Positions 14,218-14,664 of a stretch of 14,664 bases of DNA are shown one piece after another (positions within the stretch are counted from its first letter, which is position 1; every line of letters begins with the position of its first letter). Location: positions 1 through 14,664 of the forward strand of contig JASHQT010000029.1 of assembly GCA_030039005.1 (NCBI GenBank), given 5' to 3'. The notes beneath the pieces are model-generated. The model had not been told where the DNA came from. It did no database searches and was given only the letters and a program-made list of their open reading frames with translations. A program made the translations under genes and the position numbers. This stretch comes from Bryobacteraceae bacterium. Lineage in GTDB: Bacteria > Acidobacteriota > Terriglobia > Bryobacterales > Bryobacteraceae.

Positions 14218-14660
14218 TGGCACAACGTCCCTATCGAATCTGGATCGCCGAAGACAACGCCGCCGACGTGTACCTGATCGAGGAAGCGCTCCGGCGCCAG
14301 GAGTTCGCCTACCGGCTGGCCACCGCGGGCAATGGCGAGGAGATGCTCCATATGATCAACTCCCTCGAACAGGACGCGTCGGCGATGTGCCCCGATCTGT
14401 TCCTGATCGATCTGAACCTGCCCCGGCGGTCGGGCGATGAAGTTCTAGCCCAAATCCGCCAAAGCAGCCGTTGCGCGCACGTTCCGGCCATCGTGATCAC
14501 CTCCTCGGACTCGCCGCGCGATCGCGCCCGCGCGCGCGATTTAGGAGCCTCGTTTTACTTCCATAAGCCGGCCGATCTGGAGAAATTCATGGCCATCGGC
14601 GGCATCGTGCGGCACTTTCTGGAGCCGGGACGCGACGGCGCTGCGCCCGCAGCCCTTTAG
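14217..14660 (+). CDS. Rcp1-like single-domain response regulator
   Basis: The 147-residue product is a stand-alone receiver with no output domain: IWIAEDNAADVYLIEEAL at the N-terminus, phosphoacceptor Asp65 in LFLIDLNLPRRSGDEVLAQI, switch Thr/Ser in VITSSDSPRD, and Lys in FYFHKPADLEKF. The NAADVYLIEEAL and DLNLPRRSG patterns are those of the Rcp1 group that receives phosphate from phytochrome-like kinases. Its ATG (14217-14219) overlaps the kinase stop as TGATG, so it is coupled to the hybrid kinase and is the likely acceptor of His814. With no output domain it should act by protein-protein contact. The stop is TAG at 14658-14660, four bases before the window ends. Confidence 0.92.
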   Translation: MAQRPYRIWIAEDNAADVYLIEEALRRQEFAYRLATAGNGEEMLHMINSLEQDASAMCPDLFLIDLNLPRRSGDEVLAQIRQSSRCAHVPAIVITSSDSPRDRARARDLGASFYFHKPADLEKFMAIGGIVRHFLEPGRDGAAPAAL

Positions 14661-14664
14661 TTCG

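Noticed and set aside
12325..14223. 632-codon open frame on the minus strand opposite the hybrid kinase
   Set aside because: The plus strand encodes intact kinase and receiver domains throughout. The antisense frame is His/Arg/Gly-rich with no recognisable domain, as expected for a shadow frame in GC-rich DNA.

Overview
The window is chromosomal DNA from a high-GC bacterium. I infer an Acidobacteriota member of the Solibacter/Bryobacter type. The grounds are the GC content (roughly 60-65% by eye), the many two-component and sigma-54 regulators, a stand-alone methylmalonyl-CoA mutase large subunit, and frequent GTG/TTG starts with short stop/start overlaps. No rRNA, tRNA, CRISPR array, transposase or phage gene was seen, and no sequence search was possible, so the taxonomy is tentative.

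Layout. (1) 8-236, minus: a self-contained transcription unit for a 22-residue Lys/Ala-rich peptide, with a near-consensus promoter, a 5'-leader palindrome, a good ribosome binding site and a strong intrinsic terminator. (2) 421-1119, plus: an RlpA-type lipoprotein with a double-psi beta-barrel and a SPOR domain. (3) 1120-1340: an AT-richer patch with a protein-like antisense reading. (4) 1301-3899, plus: a three-gene operon of a sigma-54 activator lacking a receiver domain, a degenerate receiver protein and a GT4 glycosyltransferase. Both junctions are the same TTGA stop/start overlap. (5) 3904-4224, minus: a small acidic protein. (6) 4421-6171, plus: a two-TM small membrane protein overlapping the methylmalonyl-CoA mutase large subunit, followed by a putative secreted protein (6220-6720). 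(7) 6736-9029, minus: a membrane protein, a DesK/LiaS-type histidine kinase and a NarL-type response regulator. (8) 9098-11025, minus: a GRP/DMT-type sugar or nucleoside permease coupled to ribokinase. (9) 11140-14660, plus: a 1025-residue hybrid kinase (PAS-GAF-kinase-receiver-kinase) coupled to a small Rcp1-like response regulator.

How the genes work together. Regulation dominates: three signalling modules occupy more than half of the window. The permease/ribokinase pair would import and phosphorylate ribose or a related sugar. The mutase would isomerise methylmalonyl-CoA and succinyl-CoA, but its B12-binding subunit must be encoded elsewhere. The observations most worth following are the bacterial-enhancer-binding-protein operon, in which a receiver that seems unable to be phosphorylated is a separate gene rather than the N-terminal domain of the activator; the tiny histone-tail-like peptide with its strong dedicated promoter; and the double-kinase hybrid. 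No large unknown system was found.
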